A stretch of DNA of 64,000 nucleotides from Chryseobacterium edaphi (GTDB taxonomy: Bacteria > Bacteroidota > Bacteroidia > Flavobacteriales > Weeksellaceae), in NCBI RefSeq assembly GCF_025628985.1, contig NZ_JAOTEM010000004.1, forward strand, positions 62,001-126,000. Reading direction: 5' to 3'. The translations under genes and the position numbers were made by a program. Below the pieces are notes generated by a model. The model ran no database searches. It was given only the letters and a program-made list of their open reading frames with translations, and was not told the origin of the DNA. Below, one piece after another: positions 50,821 through 59,848 of the stretch. Each line of letters opens with the position of its first letter. Positions within the stretch are counted from its first letter, which is position 1.

Positions 50821-51930
50821 TTATATTGGAATGTGCAATGTAAAACAGGTTTGAGCTTTATCTGAAATGACAGATAATTGGCCGTTGTGTGCAGCTGCAA
50901 TTTCTGATGAGATATATAATCCCAGTCCGAGACCATTTTGATTGGATGAAGTTCCCCCGCGGTGAAACGGATTAAAAAGATTCTGCACCGCTTCTTCAGG
51001 TATTTTCTGTCCATTGTTGGTGACTGAAATCTGCCAAAATTCATGAGCTGTTTCTGCTTTAAGAACGATAGGGGTATCAGGCGAACCATGGTTAATTGCA
51101 TTGGCAAGAAGATTAGACACCAATTGAGAAATACGCCCGGGATCGCATTCTACCGGATTACTGATATTAAAATGCGATTCAATGGTTCTTTGAGGCCAGG
51201 AAACTTTTAATTCATTACTCACTTCATTGAGAAGCTGTTCCAAATCAACAGCGACAGGGCTTATTGAAATACCACCTCCCAGTCTGCCACGAGCCAGATC
51301 CATAATGTTGTTAATCATCTCATAAATTCTTTTTGAACTTGAATGCACAATATTCATTAACTTTTTGTCGCGTTCACTCAATTCAGATCTTGTCAGCAAT
51401 TGAGCGGCACTCATAATACCCCCAAGCGGATTGCGGAGATCATGACCAAGTACTGCAATAAACTGCTCACGGATGATGGCCTGCTCTTGCTCAATATTTA
51501 AGTTGGTTTCAGCAAGTTTTTTGGACATTTGGAGATTTTCCTCGTATAAACGTCTGTCAGTTGCCTTAAATAAGGTGAAACGTAAAAAAAGTGGCTTATT
51601 GTTTTCGCCTCTTCTTTCGTATCCGTTGATGTAAATAGGAACTCTGCCATTTCCAGTATCAGTCAGTTCGACAGAGACCTCATCAAAGTGTCCCTGTATG
51701 CGAAGTAGCGGCCACAGATGGGTTTCAAAATATATTCTGCCGCCTATCGAAAGGAGGTCAGAAATACGTTTTCCGGTCAGTTGATCGGGACTGCTGTTGA
51801 GCCAACGGGCGGCACAGGTATTGACTCTTGTGATGATCCCATTTTCATCAGTAATCACAAATCCACATAATGATGATTCAAAAAAGTCGTCAAAATCTTC
51901 TGACAGATTATTCGATGGGATGCTAGTCAT
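50821..51930 (-). CDS. PAS-domain sensor histidine kinase
   Basis: A 369-residue soluble kinase without membrane segments. A PAS domain covers about residues 12-125 (CGFVITDENGIITRVN, then RIYFETHLWPLLRIQG). A coiled helix leads to the phospho-acceptor His163 in LGHDLRNPLGG. The HATPase domain has its N box (LVSNLLANAINHG) and G box (NGLGLGLYISSEIAAAHNG). The start overlaps the end of the alpha/beta hydrolase gene by 8 bases, so the two are made together. This recalls RsbQ-RsbP of Bacillus, in which the hydrolase supplies the signal sensed by the PAS domain; here the output is a kinase instead of a phosphatase. Confidence 0.9.
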   Translation of the reverse strand: MTSIPSNNLSEDFDDFFESSLCGFVITDENGIITRVNTCAARWLNSSPDQLTGKRISDLLSIGGRIYFETHLWPLLRIQGHFDEVSVELTDTGNGRVPIYINGYERRGENNKPLFLRFTLFKATDRRLYEENLQMSKKLAETNLNIEQEQAIIREQFIAVLGHDLRNPLGGIMSAAQLLTRSELSERDKKLMNIVHSSSKRIYEMINNIMDLARGRLGGGISISPVAVDLEQLLNEVSNELKVSWPQRTIESHFNISNPVECDPGRISQLVSNLLANAINHGSPDTPIVLKAETAHEFWQISVTNNGQKIPEEAVQNLFNPFHRGGTSSNQNGLGLGLYISSEIAAAHNGQLSVISDKAQTCFTLHIPI

Positions 51931-52717
51931 ATAAAAAATCGCTTATCGCCTCGATGGTTTCCTCGGGTGCACTGAGATTAGGACAATGTCCGGTTGCTTT
52001 CATGATGACCAGTTGACTTCCCGTCATTTTTTTATGCATATAATGACCGACTTCAACCGGAGCAATGACATCACTACTGCATTGCAGGATTAGAACGGGA
52101 ACTTTCGAATCTTCTAAAATATCACGCTTATCTGTTAAAAATGTTGTGCGTGCAAAATGCTTGGCTATCTCAGGATCAGTTTTACAAAAGCTGTTGGTTA
52201 ATTCTTTTCCGAGTTCTTCTCTGTCAGGATTTCCCATAATCACAGGAGCCATGGTTGCTGACCACCCTAAATGATTGTCATTTAATGACTCCAGAAGCTC
52301 ATCAATTTCCGGTCTGCTGAAACCTCCGATATAATCCTCATTATTGATATAGGATGGTGATGGTGATACCAGCACTAATTTCCCAAATAATTCAGGAGAC
52401 ATCTTTGCAGCAATCAGACCTATTATTGCCCCTACAGAATGTCCTACGAAAACTGCATTGGAAACCTTGAGCTCCTTTGCGATTTCTACAATATCTTCGG
52501 CATAGCCTTCCAGCTGATTGTATTTTGTAAAGGAATAGGAAGAAAGATCTGAATTTCCGGCACCTACATGATCGAACAGAACAGTTGTATATTTTTCCTC
52601 AAAAACAGGGGAAACATACCGCCACATGTTCTGGTCACAGCCAAAACCGTGAGCAAAAAAAATCATATTTTCTCCAGTTCCTTTGATCGTAACATTATTC
52701 CTTTTTAGGACACTCAT
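51923..52717 (-). CDS. RsbQ/KAI2-like alpha/beta hydrolase
   Basis: A 264-residue alpha/beta hydrolase. The opening NNVTIKGTGENMIFFAHGFGCDQNMWRYV, LFDHVGAGNSDLSSY, the nucleophile elbow GHSVGA (Ser94), the acid strand QCSSDVIAP and the base ATGHCPNLSAPE all match RsbQ and the plant KAI2/D14 receptors. Those proteins bind or hydrolyse a small ligand and pass a signal to a partner. The gene overlaps the PAS kinase by 8 bases, so it most likely serves that kinase. The ligand is unknown. Catalytic residues are complete. Confidence 0.9.
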   Translation of the reverse strand: MSVLKRNNVTIKGTGENMIFFAHGFGCDQNMWRYVSPVFEEKYTTVLFDHVGAGNSDLSSYSFTKYNQLEGYAEDIVEIAKELKVSNAVFVGHSVGAIIGLIAAKMSPELFGKLVLVSPSPSYINNEDYIGGFSRPEIDELLESLNDNHLGWSATMAPVIMGNPDREELGKELTNSFCKTDPEIAKHFARTTFLTDKRDILEDSKVPVLILQCSSDVIAPVEVGHYMHKKMTGSQLVIMKATGHCPNLSAPEETIEAISDFLYD

Positions 52718-52934
52718 TCAACAGATAGTTTGTGCAAATCTAATCATTTAATTTTGATGAAATTAATTAATTTTTAAGAAGAAATAGAAAGAAGTTTGAG
52801 GAATTTTTCAGAATAGAAAGGATTGAAATTTAGGTTCTATAAGAACGAGTCTGATCGCTGTGGTAAACGATGATCATATGGAATTTGCTTTGGGGTCGTT
52901 CGAGATGGTTTTGTCTAATCAACCTCAGCAAAAC

Positions 52935-53291
52935 TTATAGATTCTTTTCAGTCAGCTCAAAACCAAATTCAGGAAATTGATTTATGGAAAAAACATAGGC
53001 AATGCCCTTTGAATCTAAAAATTCTTTTATCGTGCAGAAAAGCACCTGTATCATCCATAATTTCAATGGAATACTTTGAGTTTTATCACTTCTGATCGAA
53101 TTCCATATCTTTGAAAATACCATCGCCACAACTTCGTCAGCATATTGCTGTGAACCAACCGCTTTAATCGCTATTCCGTATAAGAAACAGGAATGCTGGT
53201 CGTACAAATAATCGAAACCCTTCCGGTTATTCTGCCTGACCCATAAAAACAGGTCTTCTTCTGACACTATTTTTTTCATCTTATCTTTCAT
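52935..53291 (-). CDS. Sigma-70 region 2-like protein lacking region 4
   Basis: A 118-residue protein. Residues 10-70 match ECF sigma factor region 2: EEDLFLWVRQNNRKGFDYLYDQH, then YGIAIKAVGSQQYADEVVAMVFSKIWNSI. The frame ends soon after the linker (LKLWMIQVLFCTIKEFL) and has no region 4, which normally reads the -35 element. It may be a truncated remnant or a decoy/anti-sigma-like protein binding RNA polymerase. The neighbouring signalling genes (receivers, kinase, hydrolase) favour a regulatory role, but decay is equally plausible. No coding trace of region 4 was seen downstream. Confidence 0.65.
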   Translation of the reverse strand: MKDKMKKIVSEEDLFLWVRQNNRKGFDYLYDQHSCFLYGIAIKAVGSQQYADEVVAMVFSKIWNSIRSDKTQSIPLKLWMIQVLFCTIKEFLDSKGIAYVFSINQFPEFGFELTEKNL

Positions 53292-53674
53292 GAGGTTACA
53301 ACTTTTTACTTTGCAGCACTATGCTATTTCACTAAAAATGATTGAAAAATGGCTAAAACAAAAAGTAAAAGAATATAAAATACCTCCTGAACAAATTTCC
53401 TGACAACTTGATAAATGATTATGATCTTGCTTTTCTTTTTTCTTAAAAATCTTCAACATCGGTCACAAATCAAAATCTGTGCTACAATCAACAATTCCTT
53501 TTAGGCAGGCACTGTTAAAATGGAGTAAAATTTATTTTACCGTACAGTAAATGACGCAAAATATCGTGAATGAGCACCTCGATATTATTGGATTTGCAGA
53601 CTGTAAGCAACAGCAATAGGAAATAGAATGATAAGAAAATAGATATTGGTGTTATTATTGATGATGAGTATGAT
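53292..53674. other. Gap before second response regulator
   Basis: 383 bases without an established gene. A 21-codon frame (53338-53403, MIEKWLKQKVKEYK...) begins just after a TACTTTG stretch (one base short of the TAnnTTTG consensus). It may be a tiny gene, but I cannot support it further. Confidence 0.35.
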
Positions 53675-54031
53675 ATGAGAAAGATTTTTCTGGTCGAGGA
53701 TGATCATGCAATTAGAGAGATATTAGAAATGTTCTTAACTTCTGAAAACTATTCTGTTCAATCATTTTCGACTGTTAGTGAATTCTCAAAACGAGATTTG
53801 ACTGTAATACCCGATCTTTACTTATTCGATGTAATGCTTCCGGACGGCTCCGGTATTGATTTGTGTAAACAGATTAAAAGCAATAATGATCATGACGGTG
53901 TTCCTGTAATGATTATGAGTGCTCATGCCCAGCTTAGTCAAATAAGCAATTATTGTGAACCGGACGACTTTATTTCTAAGCCTTTTGATATTGATAATTT
54001 ATTAATGAGAATAGAGAAGATCATTCCCTAA
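53675..54031 (+). CDS. Single-domain response regulator, second copy
   Basis: A 118-residue stand-alone receiver domain. The acidic residues are in RKIFLVEDDHAIRE, the acceptor is Asp52 in YLFDVMLPDGSGIDL, the switch is in VMIMSAHA and the Lys is in FISKPFD. It has no output domain. It is not obviously paired with a kinase except the PAS kinase 2 kb away, which would then serve two receivers. The 2H phosphoesterase gene follows on the same strand after 224 bases. Confidence 0.9.
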   Translation: MRKIFLVEDDHAIREILEMFLTSENYSVQSFSTVSEFSKRDLTVIPDLYLFDVMLPDGSGIDLCKQIKSNNDHDGVPVMIMSAHAQLSQISNYCEPDDFISKPFDIDNLLMRIEKIIP

Positions 54032-54255
54032 CCATTACTCAATTTATTAAATGTGTACGAGACACTTCAAACAGTTTTTAAAATCAGATAATCAGCAACC
54101 TCTTTTTAGCTTGATTGTCAAATCCCCCTAAAAAACAATTAGACAAAATTTCTTACCAATCCACATGTTTTGTTGTTCGATAAAATGATCAGAGGCAGTA
54201 GCATATTGGTTTTTTTCTTAAATTTGATACTCGTTTTTAATAAAACTTTTGAGAA

Positions 54256-54960
54256 ATGGATTTTAAAAATGAAGCACAGGAAATCTACGATCAACTCTAT
54301 CATACCTCAAAACATTTTATACGATCAGGGAAAATTGATATTGATCAGAATCTCGTCCATAAGAAAAAAGACCAACGGCGAGGTCTGAGTATCATTGTAC
54401 GTCCCGACGAACATGCAGCCAATGAAATCAGTAAGTTTCAGGAAAAACTTCGCAGTGTCGATGACGGACAGTATTTTCAGCCTATAGCAGATTTGCACAC
54501 TACGATACTGTCAGTTATTTCAGCGTATGACGGCTTCAAACTTGAAAATATTGATCCGGAGCAATATTCAAATGTAATCTGCGAATCTTTGAAAGATCAT
54601 AAGCCCTTTACTTTAACAATACACGGAGTCACTTGTTCTGAAGGTGCAATAATGATTCAGGGTTTTAACCACGATGAAAGGCTGCAGATGCTGAGAGAGA
54701 ACCTGCGACAATCTTTCCAGCAGTCCAGACTTAAGAATTCTATTGATTCAAGATATTCTTTAAAGACAGCTCATCTTACTGCAGTAAGGTATTTAAGAAC
54801 ACTCAAAGACCCGTTGACCTATGATCATCTTATTGAAAAATACAGGGATTATGACTTCGGCGCTTTTGAGGTTTCAGAACTGGAATTTGTTTATCATGAT
54901 TGGTATCAGAGCCGGAAAATTGTTAAGATTCTTCGGAAAATAAAATTACAGCACCAGTAA
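54256..54960 (+). CDS. 2H phosphoesterase / 2'-5' RNA ligase-like protein
   Basis: A 234-residue protein. The two signature motifs of the 2H superfamily are present: HTT in ADLHTTIL (His81, Thr83) and HLT in KTAHLTAVRYL (His173, Thr175), about 90 residues apart. Such enzymes open cyclic phosphodiesters in RNA ends or small nucleotides. The N-terminal 45 residues are a charged helical extension. It could process RNA, or degrade cyclic nucleotide signals as the anti-CBASS enzyme Acb1 does; the sequence cannot distinguish these. Start ATG at 54256 is the only suitable codon in this frame. Confidence 0.78.
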   Translation: MDFKNEAQEIYDQLYHTSKHFIRSGKIDIDQNLVHKKKDQRRGLSIIVRPDEHAANEISKFQEKLRSVDDGQYFQPIADLHTTILSVISAYDGFKLENIDPEQYSNVICESLKDHKPFTLTIHGVTCSEGAIMIQGFNHDERLQMLRENLRQSFQQSRLKNSIDSRYSLKTAHLTAVRYLRTLKDPLTYDHLIEKYRDYDFGAFEVSELEFVYHDWYQSRKIVKILRKIKLQHQ

Positions 54961-55523
54961 TAATTGCAATATTCGGATTAAATTCTACTGCATTCACAAA
55001 TAAGTCCAGACTTTACAGTGATCAATGCGGGCATTTGATTCCTTGTCTGACTAACTTAACAAGGTATATTTTGCTAGGGCTAAAGTTTCCACTTTGTATC
55101 CATTCCAAGCAAATGGATAGCAAAATCGCTTAAGGAACAAAAATTGAAATTAAAAAAAACTTTGAATTGACACTTCCCGAAATTTAATCACCCAAAAGAA
55201 ATTATTACTTGAGTTAAGATTGGAACTCTTGGAGGACTTTTGTTCGGATTGACATTAAAAGCGATTGGTAGTCGTAAGAAATTTCATGCAAGAATGATTA
55301 ATAAACAACAGGTTTCACGCTTTTTTATAAATTGGCAAAAGAATAAGATTTGAGTTCGATGAATAATCATTAGGCTACATCGTTTGTCTTTCAATAAGGA
55401 TCCAATTCTTTAATTGAATCTACTAACAGTATAGAACTTTATTCTGAATCATTTTCCATCTTCAATTCTTACGTGAAATACAATAATTGGTAAAAATTTT
55501 AAACACAGCGTTTTTTCAGAGCT
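54961..55523. other. 563-base gap with a decayed reading frame
   Basis: No complete gene. On the plus strand a 46-codon stretch without a start codon (55213-55353) reads IGTLGGLLFGLTLKAIGSRK and ends FFINWQKNKI, a membrane-like segment with a basic tail, interrupted upstream by stops. It looks like the remains of a small membrane protein gene. Promoter elements were not recognised. Confidence 0.4.
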
Positions 55524-57611
55524 TCACTTCTTATGATTTTCAAATTCAAATCTGGTGGTATGGTCATCTTGCAGAACGATAAATGCGTCAAATGTTTTTC
55601 CGCCTTTACTTTTCATGTTTTTGATAAGTGAAGTTCTACCCTTCGTGATTAATAAACTGACTTGATTGGTAGTAAGTTGAACACCACAAATCATACGGAA
55701 CTGAATCCATGAGCATGTTTCATCTGGACATTTGATGACTTTCTCATGGATGAGCAATGTCTTGTTTTTGCATTTTGGGCAGGTCAGCGTCAGGGATTTT
55801 TCTTTTGGAAGATTTATAGACAGGAGTTCAGAAGTAATTTCGGAGGCATATTCTTTAATACTATTGAGGAAAAATCCGGCATCTATGTCTCCTTTTTCGA
55901 TTTGATGCAGTGCCAGCTCCCACTCTGCGGTCATCTGTACATTTGCAATCTTTTTATCTTTCACCAGTTGATCAACCTGCAAACCTTTTGAAGTGGGAAT
56001 CAGTCTCTTGTTTTTTCTTTCGATATAATTTCTTTTAAGCAAGGTTTCAATAATGGACGCCCTTGTAGCAGATGTTCCTATTCCAATGCTCTGGATGATC
56101 TTCCGTTGATCTTTATTTTCGATGAGTTTTCCGGCATTTTCCATGGCAGATAACAGATCGGCCTCTGTAAATAATTTCACGGGCTGAGTTTGCTTTTCAA
56201 GAATCTCACCTTGTGCAATCTTGAATTCATCTCCTATTTTAAGTTCGGGCAGTTCATTCACTGATTCAGAAATATTTTGGTCATCGGTTTCAGAGAGTAT
56301 TCCTTTAACGGATCGCCAGCCCTGACTCAGAATTTTCACACCTTTAGATTGGAATTCATATTCGTTTATACTGATGGTAATTGTGCTGATCTTTTTTGAA
56401 CAGGCTTCAGATATTGATTCCAATAATCGGAATGCGATCATGTCGTACACTGCATTCTCCTTTGCAGATAATGATGAGGGAATTTTACCGGTGATTAATA
56501 GGGAATGATGATCGGTTACCTTAAGATCATTGACGATGTTTTTGTTGAAGTTTCCGAACTGAAGATGGGAAGCCGCTTTTCTATATTTTTCGTGATTAGT
56601 AAGACATCGAATTAATTCGGGGATTTCCGACCATAGATCATCGGGAATATATCGGCTTCCGGTTCTTGGATAGGTGATGAATTTATTTTCATACAGGCTT
56701 TGTGCGATCTGTAAAGTTTCATCTGCAGAAAATCCCAGCCTGCGGTTGGCTTCTTTTTGCAAAGCGGTCAGATCATAAAGTAAAGGAGCAGGTTCTGTAA
56801 CCGTTTTGATCAGTAAATCGGTCACCTCAGCTTTTCCTTCACGCTCAATGGCTTTTAGGATTAGCTCCGCTGATTTTCTATCTTGCCATTGGTCTGATGA
56901 CTGACTCGTAAAGTCGATGTAACTTTTCCGGTGTTTCAATTGGATTTGCCAGTACTTTCTGACGGTGAAATTTTGATTTTCGTGGAATCTCTTACAGATC
57001 AATGAAAGTGTAGGGGTCTGAACTCTTCCTAAAGTATAGATTTCATTGCCTGCAACAATACTCAACGCCTGTGAGGCATTAATGCCCACCAGCCAATCCG
57101 CTTCGCTTCTCGCTTTTCCGGCCTGATACAATCTATCAAATGCTGAACCGGGTTGTAATTTTTTGAATCCTTCCGCAATCGCTTTTTCAGTAAGAGAACT
57201 GATCCATAGTCTTTCAAAGGGTTTATTGCATTTCAAATAGTCATAGATATACCGGAAAATTAATTCTCCTTCCCTACCGGCATCGGTCGCCACAATAATA
57301 CTGCTGCACCGATCAAAGACTTCTTTGATCACTTTGAGTTGCTTTGCTGCGACTGGATCAGCTTGATAAGACTTCCCTTTCTTAATTTTCTTTTGAGTGA
57401 GTTGAAAAGGATCCGGGATAATGGGAATAGATTCTTTCCGAAAAGATGGAATGTTATAATCTTCAGGCATGGCCAGTGAGACCAAATGTCCCAATGCCCA
57501 TGTTATACAATATCCGTTTCCGGTGAGATAACCGTTTTTTTGCTCATTGACATGGAGAAGCTGGGCGATCTCTCTGGCAACACTGGGTTTTTCTGCGAGA
57601 ATTGCTTTCAT
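55524..57611 (-). CDS. topB: DNA topoisomerase III
   Basis: A 695-residue type IA topoisomerase. The TOPRIM domain starts KAILAEKPSVAREIAQLL and holds the acidic VATDAGREGELIFRYIY motif. The catalytic tyrosine is Tyr314 in FITYPRTGSRYIP. A C-terminal zinc ribbon (LTCPKCKN...IKCPDETC) is present. Element-borne topoisomerase III copies of this type are standard on Bacteroidetes conjugative elements, next to DUF3945 and excisionase-like genes, as here; they are thought to help replicate, resolve or transfer the element. It begins 61 bases after the DUF3945 stop and is probably in the same minus-strand operon. Confidence 0.93.
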   Translation of the reverse strand: MKAILAEKPSVAREIAQLLHVNEQKNGYLTGNGYCITWALGHLVSLAMPEDYNIPSFRKESIPIIPDPFQLTQKKIKKGKSYQADPVAAKQLKVIKEVFDRCSSIIVATDAGREGELIFRYIYDYLKCNKPFERLWISSLTEKAIAEGFKKLQPGSAFDRLYQAGKARSEADWLVGINASQALSIVAGNEIYTLGRVQTPTLSLICKRFHENQNFTVRKYWQIQLKHRKSYIDFTSQSSDQWQDRKSAELILKAIEREGKAEVTDLLIKTVTEPAPLLYDLTALQKEANRRLGFSADETLQIAQSLYENKFITYPRTGSRYIPDDLWSEIPELIRCLTNHEKYRKAASHLQFGNFNKNIVNDLKVTDHHSLLITGKIPSSLSAKENAVYDMIAFRLLESISEACSKKISTITISINEYEFQSKGVKILSQGWRSVKGILSETDDQNISESVNELPELKIGDEFKIAQGEILEKQTQPVKLFTEADLLSAMENAGKLIENKDQRKIIQSIGIGTSATRASIIETLLKRNYIERKNKRLIPTSKGLQVDQLVKDKKIANVQMTAEWELALHQIEKGDIDAGFFLNSIKEYASEITSELLSINLPKEKSLTLTCPKCKNKTLLIHEKVIKCPDETCSWIQFRMICGVQLTTNQVSLLITKGRTSLIKNMKSKGGKTFDAFIVLQDDHTTRFEFENHKK

Positions 57612-57672
57612 AGTATATGATGATAAATGGGGTATGATAATACTGGATAAATGATAAAGAAAAATTTAGTCC

Positions 57673-59112
57673 TTAGACTCTTCGACCTTTTGATCGGTTC
57701 GGTTTTTTTTGCTGATCTTCTTGCTGTTTATTCACTGGTTCTTTCTGTTTTGATTGCAGAGGCTCTTTGATATTTTTAGTCGATTCATTCGTTTTTCCTT
57801 CGGAATTAACTGCAGCTTGTGTTTTATGATCCTCAGATGCTTTTGCTTTTTCTTTGAACTGATTAGGATTGGTAAAGGAGAATTCTGTTTTTGAAGTTTC
57901 TTGATTAAAAGTAATATAGCCTTGGTATTCTTTTCCTTTACTGTCTGTCAATCCACTGACAAAGACCGTTTCACCTGCTTTGAACTTACTGTATTGTTCT
58001 GGATCAAGCTCCTTTCCTCTGAATATTTTAGGAGTTTCAGAATTTTGATGCTCTGTCTGAGTTTGACGTTTATGCTGGGTTCTGTCAAACAGAAACTCTA
58101 CATATCTTTTGTCAGCATTGAACTGAACGGTGGCATTGAAAGGTTCTCCTTTCGTCGATATCATTCCTTCAATGTGCAGAGGCTTTCCTTCTTTTAAGGT
58201 TTGCTTTTGCTGATCATCAAGTTGAACCCCTTTGAGTTCATCAGGAATCTTGATGTACTGAGTCTTCAAAGCAATAAGTTCATTGGTTAAGCGGTCTACA
58301 CTGATAATAGATGGAATAGGTTCTCCGGTCTTGAAATTTTTAAGTTCAACCACTCTTCCCATATTACCGGTCGTTAACAGGTTTTTTTTATCTTCATCTG
58401 TAAACTGATGTCCGAAAAATGGAAAGTTCAGCTGGGGTTCTTTTCTGATGCCATGGATGGCCATCGTAACTTTTCCATCTTCTTTCTGCTGCAGAGAAAG
58501 TCGTGCATCCAGTTTCGTGATTGCACCATCAAAATTGAGACTAATGGAAATGAGATCATTCGTTTTATAGCCTTTAAGTAAGGGATCTAAAATATTTAAT
58601 TTCTCAAGTCGCTCTCTACTGAGTCCCAAATTTGACATGGTACCCCAGTCGATCTGTTCAGGTTTGTAACGGTATTCATTGTTTTCTGTTGTCGGTTCTT
58701 TTGCTTCCATTATAGTTGTATTTTGAGTTATTTCTGTTGTATATGTTTTTGGTAATGGCACTTCAGTACTGTCAAGTGAAGAAGTCGTTTCCTTGTTTAG
58801 GTGATCTACCTTTTGTTGCAGTTCTTTGGCTTTGACTTCTGACTCCACTGCCGGAACTTTAAAAAAGGAGAACTGGGTTGGATTTTTTAACTGGCTGAAA
58901 AAGTTGGAAAAGAAATTAGAAAAAAGATCACCGGATTTATCAACCCTCATAAACTGGTTTTGGTTTTTCTTGCTGGGGGCAACTGTTTTCAGTTGACCTT
59001 TTTCATCAATTCCGGTGACGGCCTGAATTTTCATTTTAGCTTTATCGAGTACCAATAATATATCGGATAACTCCTCTAAATCTGGAATTTTATCGGTTGG
59101 GGTTTCGCTCAT
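57673..59112 (-). CDS. DUF4099/DUF3945 domain protein, copy 2
   Basis: A 479-residue protein of the same design as the one at 46187. It has a conserved N-terminal region (ELSDILLVLDKAKMKIQAVTGI), a DUF4099 domain (PEQIDWGTMSNLGL...LLKGYKT) and DUF3945 units (KEGKPLHIEGMI; RGKELDPEQYSKFKAGETVFVSGLTD). A long Lys/Gln-rich C-terminal tail ends SKGRRV. It lies directly upstream of topB in the usual element order, so this is probably the resident copy. The two copies diverge strongly outside the repeats. Confidence 0.9.
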   Translation of the reverse strand: MSETPTDKIPDLEELSDILLVLDKAKMKIQAVTGIDEKGQLKTVAPSKKNQNQFMRVDKSGDLFSNFFSNFFSQLKNPTQFSFFKVPAVESEVKAKELQQKVDHLNKETTSSLDSTEVPLPKTYTTEITQNTTIMEAKEPTTENNEYRYKPEQIDWGTMSNLGLSRERLEKLNILDPLLKGYKTNDLISISLNFDGAITKLDARLSLQQKEDGKVTMAIHGIRKEPQLNFPFFGHQFTDEDKKNLLTTGNMGRVVELKNFKTGEPIPSIISVDRLTNELIALKTQYIKIPDELKGVQLDDQQKQTLKEGKPLHIEGMISTKGEPFNATVQFNADKRYVEFLFDRTQHKRQTQTEHQNSETPKIFRGKELDPEQYSKFKAGETVFVSGLTDSKGKEYQGYITFNQETSKTEFSFTNPNQFKEKAKASEDHKTQAAVNSEGKTNESTKNIKEPLQSKQKEPVNKQQEDQQKKPNRSKGRRV

Positions 59113-59200
59113 AATGATCGTATTTAGTTGTAGTATTGAAATATGAAGTCGAAATTATCTGACTTTGAGATCGCAAGAATAGTTTCAGCGGTGAAAGGAA

Positions 59201-59515
59201 TTATTTGTCATCGTCTTTCTCTGTGATCCGGACGGCACTGTGAAAATTGTTCCTGATAAACTGATCAACATCCGACTTCTTGTAATAAAGTTTTCCGCTG
59301 ATCGTGTAGTAGGGCAGCTTTTTATCTGATCGGTATCTCTGTAATGATCTTGAACTGATTCTTAGTAGCTGCAGAACATCCTGGTTGTCCAGCAATTGCT
59401 CTCCGTCGATTTCTGTATTTTGTAACTGCTTTTTAACGATGGACTCTTTGAGGATGTCAAAGCGTTCCATGATTCTTTCCATCCAGGCAATAAATTCTGT
59501 TCTTTCGATATGCAT
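59201..59515 (-). CDS. Excisionase-like helix-turn-helix protein
   Basis: A 104-residue protein with a MerR/Xis-type winged HTH in its C-terminal half (LLDNQDVLQLLRISSRSLQRYRSDKKLPYY, then GKLYYKKSDVDQFI). Pairs of such proteins lie beside topoisomerase genes on CTnDOT-like elements, where Xis2c/Xis2d-type proteins help excision. It lies 27 bases after a second protein of the same kind. Role in excision is inferred from the family and neighbours. Confidence 0.85.
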   Translation of the reverse strand: MHIERTEFIAWMERIMERFDILKESIVKKQLQNTEIDGEQLLDNQDVLQLLRISSRSLQRYRSDKKLPYYTISGKLYYKKSDVDQFIRNNFHSAVRITEKDDDK

Positions 59516-59542
59516 AATTGTAGGTTTTATAATTGATTGTAC

Positions 59543-59848
59543 TTATTTTGAATCCATGAGCTTTTTGATCTCGTCATGACTGTAATACAGGCTTCCACCC
59601 AGCTTCTTGTAACCGAGTGTCCCGTTGACCCTGTAATTTTGTAGGGTACCGGATGAGACATTCAGGAGTTTTTTAACTTCTGAAGTTCGAAGCCATTGTT
59701 TTTGAATAGTGCCTTTGTTTTCAAATAGAGTGGTAATTTCCTGCAGGAGTTCTTTCTTGAAGTCCTGAAGATCTTCTTTGGTGAGTAGGGATAATGTGAC
59801 CATAATTTGATTGATTTTGTTGAAACAAAGTTTATCAATGGAGGTCAC
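59543..59848 (-). CDS. Excisionase-like helix-turn-helix protein
   Basis: A 101-residue protein with a C-terminal HTH_17-type domain (WLRTSEVKKLLNVSSGTLQNYRVNGTL, then KLGGSLYYSHDEIKKLM). The N-terminal half is helical (LTKEDLQDFKKELLQEITTLFE). It is the upstream member of a tandem pair with the gene at 59201 and probably binds DNA near an element end or a regulatory site. The two proteins share the HTH-wing order but differ in sequence, so they likely act as a hetero-pair or at separate sites. Confidence 0.85.
   Translation of the reverse strand: MTSIDKLCFNKINQIMVTLSLLTKEDLQDFKKELLQEITTLFENKGTIQKQWLRTSEVKKLLNVSSGTLQNYRVNGTLGYKKLGGSLYYSHDEIKKLMDSK

Noticed and set aside
54170..54388. 72-codon frame overlapping the start of the 2H phosphoesterase
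   Set aside because: Overlaps the start of a gene with clear catalytic motifs, in another frame, without its own signals.
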